Shown piece by piece: positions 7,929 to 15,916 of a stretch of 64,000 nt of DNA; positions within the stretch are counted from its first letter, which is position 1; each line of letters starts with the position of its first letter. The stretch is from assembly GCF_002754475.1 (NCBI RefSeq), contig NZ_PEFL01000003.1, forward strand, positions 372,001 through 436,000. The letters are read 5' to 3'. Both the position numbers and the translations under genes were made by a program. A model generated the notes under the pieces. That model had not been told where the DNA came from, ran no database searches, and was given only the letters and a program-made list of their open reading frames with translations. The stretch is from Comamonas sp. 26. GTDB taxonomy: Bacteria > Pseudomonadota > Gammaproteobacteria > Burkholderiales > Burkholderiaceae_C.

Positions 7929-8909
7929 ATGCCCTTGAACTTTCGATCGCTAGACCTCAACCTGCTGCGCGTCTTTGATGAAGTCATGTCCGAGCGCAGC
8001 CTGACGCGCGCTGCACACAAGCTCAGCATTACTCAGCCGGCCGTCAGCAACGCCATGCGCCGCCTGCGTGAGGTGCTGGGCGATGAGCTGCTGGTGCGTC
8101 AGGGGCAGGGCGTTGAGCCCACGCCGCGCGCTCAGGCCTTGTGGCCGGTGATCCGCGAGGCGCTGCAGCACCTTGAAGGGGCGCTGGCCCCCGATGAGTT
8201 CAACCCCGAGACAGCGAACACCACGTTTGTCATCGCCATGGCCGATGCCACGGCCGCCACGCTGATTCCGCCGCTGTATCCGATACTTGAGCAGGAAGCG
8301 CCTGGCATAGGCATACGGCTTTTGCCGCTGATAACGCGCGACCCCAGGCCTTTGCTGGACGCTGGCGAGGCCGACATGGCCGTAGGCTACTTTCCCGCCG
8401 TGCTGGCCGATCTGACGGCCCGCGCTCAGGCGGGTGGGCTGGTTGCGTTTGACAGCCGCCGCCTCTATGAAGGCGAGTACCTGTGTGTGATGCGCAAGGG
8501 CCACCCGCTTGAGCATGTACCGCTCACGCTCGATAACTACTGCGCCGCGCGCCACATGCTGGTCAGCTTCTCGGGCCGCTCTTTTGGCTTTATTGATGAA
8601 GCACTGGCCTCGCTGGGACTTACGCGTGAAGTGGTGCTTACCGTCAACCAGTTTTTCACGGCGGCGCGTGTGGTGGCCAATTCAGACTTGCTGACCATAC
8701 TCCCGCGCCACTTTGTTCCAGTCACAGGCATGGGCGACGAGCTGGTGCTGCGCGATCTGCCGTTTGATGTGACGGCTGTGCATGTTGATGCCCTGTGGCG
8801 CCGCCGAGGCCCGCACCCGCAGGCCTATGACTGGCTGCTGAAAACGCTGTCGCGCGCGGCCGAAATCACTTTTGCCAACGGCTCTGCGCAGGTGACCCAG
8901 CACGGTTGA
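7929..8909 (+). CDS. LysR-family transcriptional regulator
   Basis: 326 residues. The N-terminal winged helix-turn-helix (MPLNFRSLDLNLLRVF, then SLTRAAHKLSITQPAVSNAM near 24-43) is followed by a type-2 periplasmic-binding-like effector domain. The opening 'LDLNLLRVFDEVM' is typical of the NodD/NahR-like branch, which often responds to aromatic compounds; the ligand here is unknown. Divergent from the two-TM protein gene with palindromes between them, and followed by the unrelated phosphoesterase gene. No clear Shine-Dalgarno sequence is seen before ATG 7929, but the start matches the family. Confidence 0.9.
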   Translation: MPLNFRSLDLNLLRVFDEVMSERSLTRAAHKLSITQPAVSNAMRRLREVLGDELLVRQGQGVEPTPRAQALWPVIREALQHLEGALAPDEFNPETANTTFVIAMADATAATLIPPLYPILEQEAPGIGIRLLPLITRDPRPLLDAGEADMAVGYFPAVLADLTARAQAGGLVAFDSRRLYEGEYLCVMRKGHPLEHVPLTLDNYCAARHMLVSFSGRSFGFIDEALASLGLTREVVLTVNQFFTAARVVANSDLLTILPRHFVPVTGMGDELVLRDLPFDVTAVHVDALWRRRGPHPQAYDWLLKTLSRAAEITFANGSAQVTQHG

Positions 8910-8975
8910 TTCGGATTTGTTGAGAGTTGCAGCGCGATCTTCGATCAGACCTCAACAGACTACTAAACTAGTCAC

Positions 8976-9854
8976 ATGAAGATCCAGCTACTGTCCGACT
9001 TGCACCTTGAAGTCCACCCCCAATTTGTGGCCGAACCGGCGGCGGGCGCCGATGTGCTGGTGCTGGCCGGCGATATTGGCTCCTACCAGAGCAGTTCCCA
9101 GCTGGATGGTGAGAATTTTGGACTGGAGCGCTTTTCGCCTCTGCCGCAGTACGCGGGCTGGCCCACGCCCGTGCTGTTTGTGCCTGGCAATCACGAATAC
9201 GACATGCAGGACTTTGACGAAGCGCGTCTGCGCCTGCAGCGCAGCTGTGAAAAGCTGGGTCTGATTTGGCTGGACCGTGAAACCGTGGTGATGGATGGTG
9301 TGCGCTTCATCGGCACCACGCTGTGGAGCGACTTTGATGCCATGGCCATGAACGAAGGCGTGACCGACACCACCCGCCTGCACAGGCTGCGCGAGAAGGC
9401 GTTTCGCGCAGCCAATTTTTACCTACGCAAGACCGGCGGAACCCGCCAGGGGGACCCCTTTCTGGCCGCGCCCATGCGCGATGAAAGCCTGTTGTGCCAG
9501 GACTGGTTGCGCGCCGCGCTGCAGCAGCCTTTTGACGGCCCCACTGTGGCCGTGACGCACTTTGCGCCCAGCCTGCGCAGCGCCGACCCGCGCTACGGGC
9601 TGGTGCCCGGAACGGCCGGTTTTTGCAACGTGATGGATGACTATCTGCCCTATGCCCAGCTGTGGCTGCATGGTCACCTGCATTGCGCCAGTGACTATGT
9701 GGCAAAGGGCCTGCGTGATGACGGCAGTGAGTGGCAGTGCCGGGTGGTCGCAAACCCGCTGGGTTATGCCCGCAAGGGCGAGCAGGATGACTTTCTGCCA
9801 GCATCGACAATTGACTTGAGCCAAGTCAAGATGAGGTCAACCGCAAGCCTTTAG
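8976..9854 (+). CDS. calcineurin-like metallophosphoesterase
   Basis: 292 residues with all dinuclear-metal motifs of the family in order: SDLHLE (Asp8, His10), AGDIG (near 32), PGNHEY (near 71), THFAPS (near 190) and HGHLH (near 227). Such enzymes hydrolyse phosphomono- or diesters, but the substrate cannot be told from sequence. No signal peptide, so cytoplasmic. It ends 29 nt before the universal stress protein start and may be cotranscribed with it. An ACTAGT lies upstream, but no good ribosome-binding site. Confidence 0.88.
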   Translation: MKIQLLSDLHLEVHPQFVAEPAAGADVLVLAGDIGSYQSSSQLDGENFGLERFSPLPQYAGWPTPVLFVPGNHEYDMQDFDEARLRLQRSCEKLGLIWLDRETVVMDGVRFIGTTLWSDFDAMAMNEGVTDTTRLHRLREKAFRAANFYLRKTGGTRQGDPFLAAPMRDESLLCQDWLRAALQQPFDGPTVAVTHFAPSLRSADPRYGLVPGTAGFCNVMDDYLPYAQLWLHGHLHCASDYVAKGLRDDGSEWQCRVVANPLGYARKGEQDDFLPASTIDLSQVKMRSTASL

Positions 9855-9883
9855 TCTTGAGGTATCAACAAGGAGAAATTGGT

Positions 9884-10306
9884 ATGAAGATCTTGCTCGC
9901 TGTGGACGGAAGTGCGTATACCCAGAAAATGCTGACCTATTTGACCTCGCATCAGGAGATGCTGGGTGCAGGCCAAGAGTACACCATCATCACCGTGCAA
10001 CCGTTGCTGCCTCCGCGTGCCCGCGCTGCGCTGGGTAAGGAGGTGGTGGACGAGTATTACGACGAAGAATCCACCAAGATTTTGCAGCCCGTGCAGGAGT
10101 TCCTGAAGGGGCGTGGCGTCGAGGCGCAAAGCATCTCCAAGGTGGGCCCCATTGCCGACACCATCATCCATGCAGCGCAGGACGGCAAGTTCGACCTCAT
10201 CGTCATGGGCACGCATGGCCACGGTGCGCTGGGCCGTCTGGTCATGGGCTCGGTCAGCTCGCAAGTGCTGGCTGGCTGCACCATCCCTGTACTGCTGATT
10301 CGCTAA
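9884..10306 (+). CDS. universal stress protein (UspA family)
   Basis: 140-residue single-domain Usp. It begins MKILLAVDGSAYTQKML, with the conserved Asp of the adenine pocket, and carries the ATP-binding signature G-x2-G-x9-G-[ST] in GTHGHGALGRLVMGSVS near residues 109-125, so it likely binds ATP. Usp proteins help survival under starvation and oxidative or envelope stress. AAGGAG 8 nt before ATG 9884 fixes the start. It sits 29 nt after the phosphoesterase gene and is followed by a hairpin-plus-T-tract terminator. Confidence 0.92.
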   Translation: MKILLAVDGSAYTQKMLTYLTSHQEMLGAGQEYTIITVQPLLPPRARAALGKEVVDEYYDEESTKILQPVQEFLKGRGVEAQSISKVGPIADTIIHAAQDGKFDLIVMGTHGHGALGRLVMGSVSSQVLAGCTIPVLLIR

Positions 10307-10307
10307 A

Positions 10308-10396
10308 AATCATAGCGGCTAGCGCCTGATTTACATGTATTTCAGGCAGAAATCAGCTTTGTATCAAGGATAGTTGAGCGCTCACAGCTACAAAAA
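10308..10396. repeat. paired dispersed elements (copies c1 and c2) forming an 89-nt imperfect palindrome
   Basis: The forward copy AATCATAGCGGCTAGCGCC starts at 10308; the inverted copy at 10371-10396 contains GAGCGCTCACAGCTA. Together they form a long imperfect hairpin downstream of the universal stress protein gene. Confidence 0.6.
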
Positions 10397-10428
10397 CCAA
10401 AGCACCTCCGTTTGAAATAAATTCTTCC

Positions 10429-10458
10429 AAGGCCGCGCTGTAAAGCATGGCCTTTTTT
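10429..10458 (+). terminator. probable intrinsic terminator of the stress protein transcript
   Basis: AAGGCC, a 14-nt loop, GGCC and six Ts, so 4-6 bp of stem. Weaker than the others in this window. Confidence 0.5.
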
Positions 10459-10479
10459 CTTGCGCGATTCAGAGTGGCT

Positions 10480-11394
10480 TCACGCCACTTGAAGCAACTG
10501 CTGCGCCTTGTGTAGCAGCGCCTGACTGACACGCGCCAGCACAAGTGACTCCAGATTCCAGCAATGCCAGTACAGCGCAATGGCCAGTGCGTGGCCGGGA
10601 GCGACATTGACCAGATCACCGGCCTGCAGCGCGGGCTGTACCAACAGCTCTGGCAGCACGCCTATGCCCCAGCCCGCACGCACGGCGCGCACTTGCGCCT
10701 CGCAGCTGGGCAGCAAGATTTGATGCTGCAGCGACAGGTTGCGCAGGCCCAGGCAGCGCGTCACAAACTCGGCCTGCATATCGTCTTTGCGGTTAAAGGA
10801 CAGATAGGGCTGCTGATTGAAATTCTTGCGCGTCAGCCCCTGCGGCAGCTTGTCACTGGCAAAGTCAGCCGATGCCACGGCCACATAACGCATGGCCCCC
10901 AGCGGCTGTACCGTGCAGCCGCGCAGAGCCTGACTGAGTGTGGTCACGCAACCCATCACCTGGCCTGATCGCAACAGCTCTTGTGTGAAGTCCTGATCGT
11001 CCACCACCACCTCCAACGGCAGGCCGCTGCGCACCAGTTCATCCAGCGCCGTCATGGCCCAGGTGGCAATGCTGTCGGCATTGATGGCGATGGAGACAAT
11101 TTCGCCGGCCAGACTCTGCCCGGACTGCGGTGCCAGCTCTTGCAGCTCATGCGCCAGATCGGCGCGCAGCAGGCGAAGCTGCTTGGCGTGTTTGAGCAGC
11201 AACCGCCCCGCGCTGGTGGGTTTGACGGGGCGTGTGCGCTCTACCAGCACCGAGCCCACTTGCGACTCCAGCGCACGCAGGCGCTGGGACACAGCGGACT
11301 GGGTAATGTGCAGCTTTTGCGCGGCACGCTCAAAGCCACCTTCTTCGACGATGGCGGCCAAGCATTCCAGCGCAGCGGGGTCCCAGGAGGTCAT
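10480..11394 (-). CDS. LysR-family regulator, ArgP/IciA type
   Basis: 304 residues. The N-terminus (MTSWDPAALECLAAIVEEGG, then HITQSAVSQRLRALE near 28-42) is characteristic of the ArgP branch, which in enterobacteria activates the basic amino-acid exporter gene argO/lysE in response to arginine and lysine. Here the divergent neighbour, 86 nt away, is a D-amino-acid dehydrogenase gene rather than an exporter. A LysR-type regulator normally controls its divergent neighbour, so this one may link basic amino-acid levels to D-amino-acid catabolism. That link is an inference. Confidence 0.85.
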   Translation of the reverse strand: MTSWDPAALECLAAIVEEGGFERAAQKLHITQSAVSQRLRALESQVGSVLVERTRPVKPTSAGRLLLKHAKQLRLLRADLAHELQELAPQSGQSLAGEIVSIAINADSIATWAMTALDELVRSGLPLEVVVDDQDFTQELLRSGQVMGCVTTLSQALRGCTVQPLGAMRYVAVASADFASDKLPQGLTRKNFNQQPYLSFNRKDDMQAEFVTRCLGLRNLSLQHQILLPSCEAQVRAVRAGWGIGVLPELLVQPALQAGDLVNVAPGHALAIALYWHCWNLESLVLARVSQALLHKAQQLLQVA

Positions 11395-11480
11395 GCAGTA
11401 AATCCATTAGCCAAACTGATAAAACTGCTGAAAATTTAATGGTGCTTTTGATTGCCCGCAAGAGTGCAGACACTGGTCGC

Positions 11481-12824
11481 ATGAACATCATCGTCCTTGG
11501 CGCCGGCATCATCGGCATCAGCACCGCCTGGCATCTGCGTGAGCGCGGTCATCACGTCACCGTGGTCGACCGCCAAAGCGGCCCGGCGCTGGAGACCAGC
11601 TATGCCAATGGGGGCCAGATCTCGGTCAGCTACTGCGAGCCATGGGCCAATCGTCAGGCGCCATGGAAGGCATTGAAATGGATGTTCGACAAACAAGCGC
11701 CGCTGCTGTTCAGGCCTCAGCTTGACCCAGCGCAATGGCGCTGGTGTCTGCAATTTCTCGCCCAGTGCAATGACAAGGCATTTGCGCGCAATGTGCAGCA
11801 GATCGTGGCGCTGGGGGTGTACAGCCATGTGGCGCTCAAAGACATGGTCAAAAAAACCGGTATCAGCTTTGAACGACTGGAGCGCGGTATTGCCCATTTC
11901 TACAGCAGCCAGCAGGCCTTCGATGAGGCCGCTGAAGGTGTGGATCTGATGCGCCAATACGGCGTGCAACGCCGACTGGTCAGCCGCGATGAACTGCTCA
12001 AAATCGAGCCTGCCTTCACCCCGTATGCCGCGCAGATTGCGGGCGGCACGTTTACCGAAACCGATGAGTCTGGCGATGCCCGCGTCTTTACCGAAAAGCT
12101 GGCTGAGCTTTGCGTCAGATCCGGTGTGGAGTTTCTTTACGACCAGCAGATTCTGCGCCTGCAGGCTGCGTGCAAAGGCCAGCCCGCCCGCGTGAAGATT
12201 CGCGCTAACAAAGCGAACGAAGCCGGTGCAGAGCGCACGCTGAGCGCGGATGCTGTGGTGGTCGCCTGCGGCTCTTACACACCGCTGCTGCTCAAGCCGC
12301 TGGGCGTGAATATGCCCATCTACCCCGGCAAGGGCTATAGCGCCACGCTGGCGCTGCTGCAGCCCGAAAAAGCGCCTGTTGTCTCAACCATAGACGACAG
12401 CCGCAAGGTCGCCATCAGCCGACTGGGCAATCAGCTGCGCGTGGCAGGCACCATAGAGTTGGGCGGCTTTGACATGCGTCTGGACACGCCCACGGCGCGT
12501 GCGCGCTGCGAGATGCTGGTCAAGCGGGTCGAAGAGCTGATGCCCGGTGTCTGTGACACACGTCTGCCCGAAGAAGGGGGCGACCCGCAGTTCTGGTGCG
12601 GCCTGCGTCCCGCCACGCCCACCAACATCCCCTGCATTGGCGCTACGCAGGCGGCAGGCATCTGGGTGAATGCTGGCCATGGCACGCTGGGCTGGACGCA
12701 TGGCGCAGGCTCTGGCAAAGCCATGGCCGCCTTGATGAGTGGAGAGCAGCCTGCGTTGGATTTTGGCTTCTGGGGTGCAAAGCCCACGGACGCTGGGCAG
12801 GAGGCGATGGTTCTGCATGTCTGA
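11481..12824 (+). CDS. dadA: D-amino-acid dehydrogenase (DadA-like flavoenzyme)
   Basis: FAD-dependent, membrane-associated oxidative deaminase that turns D-amino acids into 2-oxo acids and passes electrons to the respiratory chain. The 447-residue protein has the dinucleotide-binding N-terminus VLGAGIIGISTAWHL, the family stretch ETSYANGGQISVSY (around 38-51), and C-terminal WCGLRPATPTNIPCIG and NAGHGTLGWTHGAGSG that bind FAD and substrate. ATG 11481 gives the family N-terminus MNIIVLGAG; the in-frame start at 11439 is less likely. It is somewhat longer than the E. coli enzyme (432 residues), and no alanine racemase gene (dadX) is adjacent. It is divergent from an ArgP-type regulator. Confidence 0.85.
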   Translation: MNIIVLGAGIIGISTAWHLRERGHHVTVVDRQSGPALETSYANGGQISVSYCEPWANRQAPWKALKWMFDKQAPLLFRPQLDPAQWRWCLQFLAQCNDKAFARNVQQIVALGVYSHVALKDMVKKTGISFERLERGIAHFYSSQQAFDEAAEGVDLMRQYGVQRRLVSRDELLKIEPAFTPYAAQIAGGTFTETDESGDARVFTEKLAELCVRSGVEFLYDQQILRLQAACKGQPARVKIRANKANEAGAERTLSADAVVVACGSYTPLLLKPLGVNMPIYPGKGYSATLALLQPEKAPVVSTIDDSRKVAISRLGNQLRVAGTIELGGFDMRLDTPTARARCEMLVKRVEELMPGVCDTRLPEEGGDPQFWCGLRPATPTNIPCIGATQAAGIWVNAGHGTLGWTHGAGSGKAMAALMSGEQPALDFGFWGAKPTDAGQEAMVLHV

Positions 12825-12901
12825 CTGACACTTTTGCCCAGATTGACGCTATCGCGGAGCGGGGCTCTTACATACAATCGTGCCAGCTAACAGCCCATGT
12901 C

Positions 12902-13393
12902 ATGACTGTGCACGACACCACCTCAGCCACCCCATCCTCGCGCTCTTTGGCGCACTCCCTGCCTATGGCCTTGCTCAAGGCCAGAGAGGCCGTCATCGTG
13001 CGCTTTCGGCCAGCCCTGCGCGCACGCGGGCTGACCGAGCAGCAATGGCGGGTGTTGCGCGTTCTACACGCGACTGATGAGCGCCTGCGCCCCATGCAGC
13101 TGTCGCAGCTGACCTTCATCAGCATGCCTAGCCTGTCGCGCCTGCTTAAAACGCTGGAAGGCCGTGAGCTCATCAAGCGCGGTCGCCATGTGGCGGATTT
13201 GCGTGGTTCGGAATTTGTGCTGACGCCTGAAGGTCAGGCGCTGGTGGTCGGAACCCTTCCGGAGTTTGAAGCGATTAACGCTGAGATTGAGGCGCTGCTT
13301 GGCGTTCAGAGCAGGGCTCAGTTGCTTGGCGTGCTGGAGCATGTGGTGCAAAGCCTTGGCCTGCCCGGCGAAGACGAGCTGGGGACGGACTGA
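12902..13393 (+). CDS. MarR-family regulator, HpaR-like
   Basis: 163 residues with the winged helix-turn-helix of MarR proteins. The segment LPMALLKAREAVIVRFRPAL and then LTEQQWRVLRVL (near 40-52) is the hallmark of the HpaR subgroup, which represses homoprotocatechuate or related aromatic acid genes. No hpa-type genes are near, so its target is elsewhere or different. ATG 12902 lies 77 nt after dadA with no obvious ribosome-binding site; a longer in-frame reading overlapping dadA is rejected because it lacks homology. The exonuclease gene starts 35 nt downstream. Confidence 0.82.
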   Translation: MTVHDTTSATPSSRSLAHSLPMALLKAREAVIVRFRPALRARGLTEQQWRVLRVLHATDERLRPMQLSQLTFISMPSLSRLLKTLEGRELIKRGRHVADLRGSEFVLTPEGQALVVGTLPEFEAINAEIEALLGVQSRAQLLGVLEHVVQSLGLPGEDELGTD

Positions 13394-13428
13394 CTCAGCC
13401 CCTGCCGCCCGCACGGCACAATGCAGGC

Positions 13429-14088
13429 ATGAGTTCTGCGATTGCCGTCATCGACTTTGAAACCACGGGCATGACGCCCACACAGGGTGCGCGTGCGACC
13501 GAAGTCGCCATCGTGCTGCTGGAGCAGGGCCGCGTGGTCGATCGCTTCCAGAGCCTGATGCAGACCGGGGCATGGGTGTCGCCCTTCATCACGGATCTGA
13601 CAGGCATTACCAACGAGATGCTGCGCACTGCGCCGCCTGCCGCCGAGGTCATGCGCGACGCAGCCCGTTTTGTGGGCAGCGCGCCCATGGTGGCGCACAA
13701 CGCAGCGTTTGACAGCAAGTTCTGGCAGGCCGAGCTGGAGCTGGCGGGCGAGCCCGCACCCCAGCCCTTCGCCTGCACAGTGCTGTTGTCGCGCCGCATC
13801 TACCAGCAGGCGCCCAGCCATAGTCTTGGCAACCTGGCGCGCTATCTGCAGCTGCCAAGCACAGGTCGCGCTCACCGAGCCCTGGCCGATGCTGAAATGG
13901 CCGCAGCCTTGCTGGCGCGCATGCAGCAGGATTTATGCGCCCGCCACGCCTTGCCCTGGCCTGAACATGCGCTGCTGATGCAGCTACAGCGCTGCACCAA
14001 GGCCAAAGTCAACGGCTGGCTGCTGGAGCAGGCAGGGCAGAGCCTGCTGGTACCCCAAGCAGGTGTTTTACAGGTTTCTGCCCTCTAG
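13429..14088 (+). CDS. 3'-5' exonuclease, DnaQ-like DEDDh family
   Basis: 219 residues. The metal-binding acidic residues are visible: Asp9 and Glu11 in VIDFETTG (Exo I), the aspartate of HNAAFDSKFW (Exo II, near 88) and His/Asp in HRALADAEMA (Exo III, near 148), giving the DEDDh pattern. It could be a stand-alone proofreading-like exonuclease or an RNase. It lacks the fused UvrC-like domain seen in longer homologues, and the C-terminal 60 residues are of unknown role. It does not resemble the replicative epsilon subunit closely enough for that name. It follows the MarR gene by 35 nt. Confidence 0.85.
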   Translation: MSSAIAVIDFETTGMTPTQGARATEVAIVLLEQGRVVDRFQSLMQTGAWVSPFITDLTGITNEMLRTAPPAAEVMRDAARFVGSAPMVAHNAAFDSKFWQAELELAGEPAPQPFACTVLLSRRIYQQAPSHSLGNLARYLQLPSTGRAHRALADAEMAAALLARMQQDLCARHALPWPEHALLMQLQRCTKAKVNGWLLEQAGQSLLVPQAGVLQVSAL

Positions 14089-14096
14089 CCTCTGTC

Positions 14097-14121
14097 AATA
14101 AAGCGCAAGCAGCTATTAAAT
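14097..14121 (-). repeat. dispersed TAGCTG-AGCGCTT element, copy d
   Basis: AATAAAGCGCAAGCAGC then TATTAAAT on the plus strand, between the exonuclease and flavin reductase genes. It is nearly identical to the copy inside the end of livM (29802-29828). CAAACC-CTTAT-GGTTTG (14139-14155) follows, a perfect 6-bp dyad that may be an operator. Confidence 0.6.
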
Positions 14122-14266
14122 TTGATGAGATCGACCTGCAAACCCTTATGGTTTGTGACCGGTGGGGTTCAAGTTGATAATTGGTAACGCCCTGCAGCTG
14201 CCCCTGGCGCTGCTGAAATTGAACTGTGGCGCGCCTTTGTGGTCGCCGTTTTGTGCTGCTAATTTC

Positions 14267-14791
14267 GTGAACTCTGCCTTGCCTACCTCCGTCTTGCGTT
14301 CGGCCTTGCCCTTCTCGCAGCGCGAATTTCGTGATGCGCTGGGGCAATTCGCCACTGGCGTGACCATCATCACGGCGCGTAGTGCAGAGGGTCATGCGGT
14401 GGGAACCACCGTCAGCTCTTTCAATGCCGTGTCGCTGGCGCCGGCGCTGGTGCTCTGGAGCCTGGGTCAGCATGCCAATTCGCTGCCCGTGTTCCGCCAC
14501 AGCACGCATTACGCGATTCATGTACTGTCTTCCGCGCAAAAGCCGTTGGCCGAGCTGTTTGCACGCAAGGGTGTAGACCGCTTTCTCCATACCGCCCACC
14601 ATGACTCCGAGCATGGCGTGCCGCTGCTGGAAGGCTGCACCGCCGTCTTTGAATGCCGCAATCTGCGCCAGCATGAAGAGGGCGATCACCTGCTCTTTAT
14701 CGGCGAGGTGGACCGCTGCGAGCACCATGCGGACCGCACCCCGCTGCTCTATCACGCGGGTCATATGCACAGCCACGGCATCCAGAAGTAA
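14267..14791 (+). CDS. flavin reductase-like domain protein
   Basis: FMN-binding split-barrel protein of the family that supplies reduced flavin to two-component monooxygenases or acts as a flavin:NAD(P)H reductase. Core signatures are FRDALGQFATGVTIITA (near 19-35), GTTVSSFNAVSLAPALVLWSL, and the C-terminal YHAGHMHSHG. The start is uncertain: GTG 14267 gives 174 residues, close to the family size, while GTG 14162 would add 35 residues of no recognised type. No monooxygenase partner is adjacent; the next gene is a TauD-type dioxygenase. Confidence 0.78.
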   Translation: MNSALPTSVLRSALPFSQREFRDALGQFATGVTIITARSAEGHAVGTTVSSFNAVSLAPALVLWSLGQHANSLPVFRHSTHYAIHVLSSAQKPLAELFARKGVDRFLHTAHHDSEHGVPLLEGCTAVFECRNLRQHEEGDHLLFIGEVDRCEHHADRTPLLYHAGHMHSHGIQK

Positions 14792-14801
14792 GCCTGTGCC
14801 T

Positions 14802-14822
14802 GACTAGGTGCGCTACCTAGTC
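14802..14822. promoter_or_regulatory. perfect inverted repeat between flavin reductase and dioxygenase genes
   Basis: GACTAGGT, a 5-nt loop and ACCTAGTC. There is no T tract, so it is more likely an operator or mRNA hairpin than a terminator. It lies 93 nt before the dioxygenase start. Confidence 0.45.
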
Positions 14823-14914
14823 GGCTTGAACGATACCGATCTCTCCCGCTCGCTCTAGATTGCTTCGCATGCCTGCAGACCGCAGGACAACCTGCAACGC
14901 TTTGGAGAGACGTC

Positions 14915-15826
14915 ATGATCGATTGCGAAGACAGCATCAGCCATACACAGGCCCGCGTGAATGTTGCCAGCCAGACGGGTATTGAGTTCAAGCGCATCTC
15001 CCCCGCCATTGGCGTGGAAGTGTCTGGCTTAGATCTGCGCCAGCCGCTCAACGATGAGCAGGCGCAGGAGCTGCGCCAGGCGCTGGTGGAGCACAAGGTA
15101 CTTGTCTTTCGCGATCAGAACATCACGCCAGCCCAGCATGTGGCGTTTGCCCGGCGTTTTGGTGATCTGGAGCATCACCCCGTGCTGCCGCAGCACCCAG
15201 AACATCCTGAGCTGGCGCTGCTGGGTGGCAACAGCAAGATTCCGGGGACTGAGAACGTCTATCACACCGATGTGTCATGGCGCGAGATGCCTTCTACGGC
15301 ATCGGTGCTGCGCTGCGTGGAATGCCCCGAGGTGGGCGGCGATACGGTGTGGGTCAATATGGAAGCGGCTTACGAAAAGCTGCCCGAAGCGCGCAAGCAG
15401 CAAATTGCCAAGCTGTTTGCCGTGCATGACATCCTGCCCTCATTCGGCGCGCGCATGACGCCTGCAGAGCAGGCGCAGGCGCGCGGCAAATACCAGCCCG
15501 TGGTGCACCCGGTGGTGCGCACCCATCCTGAAAGCGGCAAGAAAATTTTGTATGTGAACGAAACCTTCGTCACCCACTTTGCCAACTTCACATCGGACTT
15601 CAGCGGCTTTCGCTCGGCCAACGAAATTCACGCCCAGCAGCATGACCTGATGGAGTATTTGCTGCGCCAGCCCGCCATGCTGGAGTACCAGATGCGCCTG
15701 CGCTGGCAGCCCAACACCATCGCCATGTGGGACAACCGTTCCACCCAGCATTACGCGGTTCAGGACTACTTTCCGGCCGTGCGCCGCATGCACCGGGCGA
15801 CCGTCATTGGTGACAAACCGTTTTAA
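14915..15826 (+). CDS. TauD/TfdA-family Fe(II)/2-oxoglutarate dioxygenase
   Basis: 303 residues. The iron ligands are His117 and Asp119 in VYHTDVSW, plus the C-terminal histidine in STQHYAVQDY (near 281). The arginine of AVRRMHRATV near 293 should bind 2-oxoglutarate. The relatives hydroxylate sulfonates (taurine, alkyl sulfate) or aryloxyalkanoates so that they split. The substrate is not predictable, but with a flavin reductase just upstream a sulfur-scavenging role is possible. GGAGA 6 nt before ATG 14915 supports the start. Confidence 0.9.
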   Translation: MIDCEDSISHTQARVNVASQTGIEFKRISPAIGVEVSGLDLRQPLNDEQAQELRQALVEHKVLVFRDQNITPAQHVAFARRFGDLEHHPVLPQHPEHPELALLGGNSKIPGTENVYHTDVSWREMPSTASVLRCVECPEVGGDTVWVNMEAAYEKLPEARKQQIAKLFAVHDILPSFGARMTPAEQAQARGKYQPVVHPVVRTHPESGKKILYVNETFVTHFANFTSDFSGFRSANEIHAQQHDLMEYLLRQPAMLEYQMRLRWQPNTIAMWDNRSTQHYAVQDYFPAVRRMHRATVIGDKPF

Positions 15827-15916
15827 CAAGGGCTTAAGCCACATGCTGCATTCTTGTCTTGTAGAGTTCAACGCAGAGCGCAACGGCGTTGAGCATTCAA
15901 TCAAGCGAGACAGAAC

